Source of the DNA: Haliscomenobacter sp040401995
Lineage (GTDB): Bacteria > Bacteroidota > Bacteroidia > Chitinophagales > Saprospiraceae
DNA length: 64,000 bases
Direction: 5' to 3'
Assembly (NCBI GenBank): GCA_040401995.1
Contig: JBBANM010000029.1
Span: forward strand, 1-64,000
Part shown: one piece after another, positions 61,988 to 64,000 of the stretch
Position numbering within the stretch: the stretch's first letter is position 1
Layout of the letters: each line of letters starts with the position of its first letter
The notes under the pieces: generated by a model
What the model was told of the DNA's origin: nothing
The model's database searches: none
What the model saw: only the letters and a program-made list of their open reading frames with translations
Made by a program: the position numbers and the translations under genes

Positions 61988-64000
61988 CTATTTCAATTCA
62001 AAGCTGGCTTCTTTCAGGTTATCAGAGTTTGGACCTACCATCACTTTGAAATCGCCTGGTTCTGCTTCCCATTTTTTAGCAGCACTGTAAAAAGCCAAAT
62101 CTTTGGTGGAAAGGGTAAAAGTAACCTTCCGCGCTTCTCCAGGCTGAAGCATTACTTTTTCAAAACCTTTCAATTCTTTGATAGGGCGTGTTACGCTACC
62201 CACCATATCCCGAACGTACAATTGAACCACTTCCGTTCCGGCTACTTTGCTGGTATTGGTAACCGTTACCGTTACTTGAATCGGCGAACCTTGACCCATA
62301 ATCTTGCTGCTCAAATTGATATCAGAAAAAGTAAAGGTGCTGTAACTCAACCCAAAACCAAAGGGATATAAGGGCGCATTCTCACTATCTGAATAGTGCG
62401 ACCAAAAAACTACTCCGGGCGCATAAGGCCGTCCAGTGCTTTTACGGTTGTAGTACAATGGAATTTGTCCCATATTCTTGGGGAAAGTAATTGGCAATTT
62501 TCCTGAAGGATTGTAATCCCCAAAAAGAACATCGGCAATGGAGTTGCCTGCTTCCGATCCCAAGTGCCAAGCCTCAACGATGGCAGGAACATTTTCGGCC
62601 TCCCAATTGATCAACAAGGGCCGACCATTCATCAAAACCACCACAATGTTTTTGTTCACCTTGTAGATTTCTTTGAGTAATTCTTCCTGTAAACCCTTTA
62701 AGGTTAAATCGGCATGACTGCGGCCTTCGCCGGTTTGGTAGCAATCTTCGCCGATGGCCATTACCACTACTTCCGCCGTTTTGGCTGCATCGATCGCCGC
62801 TTTGAAACCAGAACGATCCTGCGTTTCAAAAACCAAATCTTTGGCAAAGATGCGCTCGCCGATGGCCAGTTTATAGCCTTCAGCATAAGTTACTTTGGTA
62901 GTTGCCCCCACTTTGGCTTTGATGCCTTCTAAAAGTGAAACCGCTGAATTGGCTACTGCTTGTGCACGCCAGTTACCCAGAGGCGTATCCTTATCATTGG
63001 CTAAGCTGCCGATTACCGCAATGGATTTGATGTTTTTGATAAGCGGCAACAAGTTTTTTTCGTTTTTCAGCAAAACGATTGATTTTTTACCACTTTCCCT
63101 GGCAATGGCGAGGTGTTCTTTGGTGTAGATCGAGTTTTTTTCCCGCTCTGCATTCGAATAACGGAAAGGATCATCAAACAAGCCTAATTTGTATTTGACC
63201 CGCAAAACCCGACGAACGGCATCGTTCAAAGTCTGCTCGCCTACCACACCGTTTTTCACCAATTTAGCCAATTCGCCAATGTAGGCGCGGGCTTCCATAT
63301 CCATATCGCTACCGGCGGTGATGGCCAAACGCGCCGCATCGTTGTTGTCTTTCGCTACGCCATGAGGGATCAACTCGCCAATGGAGCCCCAGTCAGATAC
63401 TACAAACCCATCAAAACCCCATTCGCCTTTGAGGATATCGCGTTGAAGATGTGGGTCGGCAGTAGCGGGTACACCGCCAATTTCGTTGAAGGAGTTCATC
63501 ACCGTTGCTACTCCCGCATCAACTGCTGCTTGGAAAGGCGGTAAAACCACGTTGCGCAAAGTATGCTCGCTCATGTCTACCGTATTGTAGTCGCGACCCG
63601 CTTCGGCCAAACCGTAACCGGCGAAATGCTTGGCACAAGCGGCAATGGTATTGTTGGCAGAAAGATCGGCGCCTTGAAAACCGTGTACCCGAGCTACTGC
63701 CAATTTAGCGCCCAAATAAGTGTCCTCACCCGAGCCTTCCATCACTCGGCCCCAACGCGGATCTCGTGAGATGTCCATCATCGGTGCAAAGGTCCAGTGA
63801 ATTCCCGCCGCCGAAGATTCAATGGCGGCTACGCGAGCGCCTTTTTCCACGATGTCTAAATCCCAACTAGCCGATTCCCCCAAAGGAATGGGGAACATGG
63901 TTTTGTGTCCATGAATGACATCATAACCAAAAATGAGGGGAATTTTCAAGCGGCTTTGCAAGGCCAATTCCTGTGCTTTACGCGTTGCATCGGCGCCAAT
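61988..64000 (-). CDS. GH3 beta-glucosidase, BglX-like (5' end cut by window edge)
   Basis: The C-terminal 670 residues of a family 3 glycoside hydrolase. The frame runs open to the window edge (ADATRKAQELALQSRLKIPL), so the signal peptide and first residues are outside. Domain order is normal: the N-terminal TIM barrel with DVIHGHKTMFPIPLGESASWD and the nucleophile in GFVVSDWGSI (Asp), then the alpha/beta sandwich with KSIVLLKNEKNLLPL, ending in the fibronectin III-like domain (AGTEVVQLYVRD). It releases beta-linked glucose or xylose from oligosaccharides in the periplasm, as for BglX. All visible blocks are intact. Confidence 0.92.
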   Translation of the reverse strand: MGADATRKAQELALQSRLKIPLIFGYDVIHGHKTMFPIPLGESASWDLDIVEKGARVAAIESSAAGIHWTFAPMMDISRDPRWGRVMEGSGEDTYLGAKLAVARVHGFQGADLSANNTIAACAKHFAGYGLAEAGRDYNTVDMSEHTLRNVVLPPFQAAVDAGVATVMNSFNEIGGVPATADPHLQRDILKGEWGFDGFVVSDWGSIGELIPHGVAKDNNDAARLAITAGSDMDMEARAYIGELAKLVKNGVVGEQTLNDAVRRVLRVKYKLGLFDDPFRYSNAEREKNSIYTKEHLAIARESGKKSIVLLKNEKNLLPLIKNIKSIAVIGSLANDKDTPLGNWRAQAVANSAVSLLEGIKAKVGATTKVTYAEGYKLAIGERIFAKDLVFETQDRSGFKAAIDAAKTAEVVVMAIGEDCYQTGEGRSHADLTLKGLQEELLKEIYKVNKNIVVVLMNGRPLLINWEAENVPAIVEAWHLGSEAGNSIADVLFGDYNPSGKLPITFPKNMGQIPLYYNRKSTGRPYAPGVVFWSHYSDSENAPLYPFGFGLSYSTFTFSDINLSSKIMGQGSPIQVTVTVTNTSKVAGTEVVQLYVRDMVGSVTRPIKELKGFEKVMLQPGEARKVTFTLSTKDLAFYSAAKKWEAEPGDFKVMVGPNSDNLKEASFELK

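Noticed and set aside
1..64000. tRNA, rRNA, CRISPR, prophage or full-length IS
   Set aside because: No cloverleaf, rRNA, repeat-spacer array, phage structural gene or transposase could be supported by reading the sequence and translations.

Overview
The window reads as a chromosomal stretch from a member of the Bacteroidota, most likely a Saprospiraceae/Haliscomenobacter-like organism. The direct signs are a giant SprB-repeat protein with a type IX secretion type B sorting domain, a BatA/VWA membrane protein, DUF4199 and DUF5690 proteins, a FecA-type TonB receptor, GH127, DUF1080 and GH3 glycan enzymes, a LytS/LytR-type regulatory pair, and promoters resembling TAnnTTTG rather than Shine-Dalgarno-led genes. 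The species assignment is inference; no rRNA or tRNA gene is present to anchor it.

Layout. 1-8.8 kb: a cut VapC-like PIN toxin, a luciferase-family oxidoreductase, a palindromic element, and two genes each broken by the same small inverted-repeat element (an Rpn-like nuclease and a DUF4440 protein). Between them lies a three-gene reverse-strand group (PhnZ-like HD oxygenase, DUF5690 transporter, lipocalin-like protein), followed by adenosine deaminase. 8.9-16.5 kb: GH127 arabinofuranosidase, an AraC regulator, and a four-gene cassette (DgcN-like, DgcA-like, D-threonine-aldolase-like, lactate-oxidase-like) that looks built for D-amino-acid or hydroxy-acid catabolism. 16.7-21.8 kb: an AT-rich island with a self-inhibited Fic protein and a 1284-residue PIN plus helical protein of unknown function, the best candidate here for an undescribed defence or RNA-cleaving system. 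22-26.3 kb: an esterase/alcohol dehydrogenase pair resembling frmAB, an ATP-grasp ligase and a YdeI-like protein.

26.9-33 kb: cell-surface genes (SprB/T9SS adhesin, FecA-like receptor, small exported protein). 33.2-39.3 kb: a Dna2-like nuclease-helicase, a NuiA-like protein, an AraC-MGMT fusion, a GNAT, and a decayed PLP decarboxylase with only its two ends left. 39.3-46.5 kb: a Schlafen/AlbA_2 regulator, RmlD-like reductase, queE, BatA-type protein, a dihydroorotase-like protein lacking metal ligands, and DUF4199. 46.7-51.1 kb: periplasmic sugar oxidation/hydrolysis genes with two haem-binding proteins. 51.4-54.2 kb: an exported papain-type protease and a DJ-1/PfpI relic. 54.3-57 kb: a LytS/LytR two-component pair. 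57.2-62 kb: a DEAD-box helicase followed tightly by ethanolamine permease, eutB and eutC, with no microcompartment genes. A GH3 beta-glucosidase runs off the right edge.

As a whole the region is a scavenger's genome: genes for ethanolamine, phosphonate-like, D-amino acid, nucleoside and plant-glycan breakdown sit among surface proteins. Small palindromic elements, several gene relics and long hairpins show ongoing decay by mini-transposons. No CRISPR array, prophage, or full-length insertion sequence with a transposase was found.
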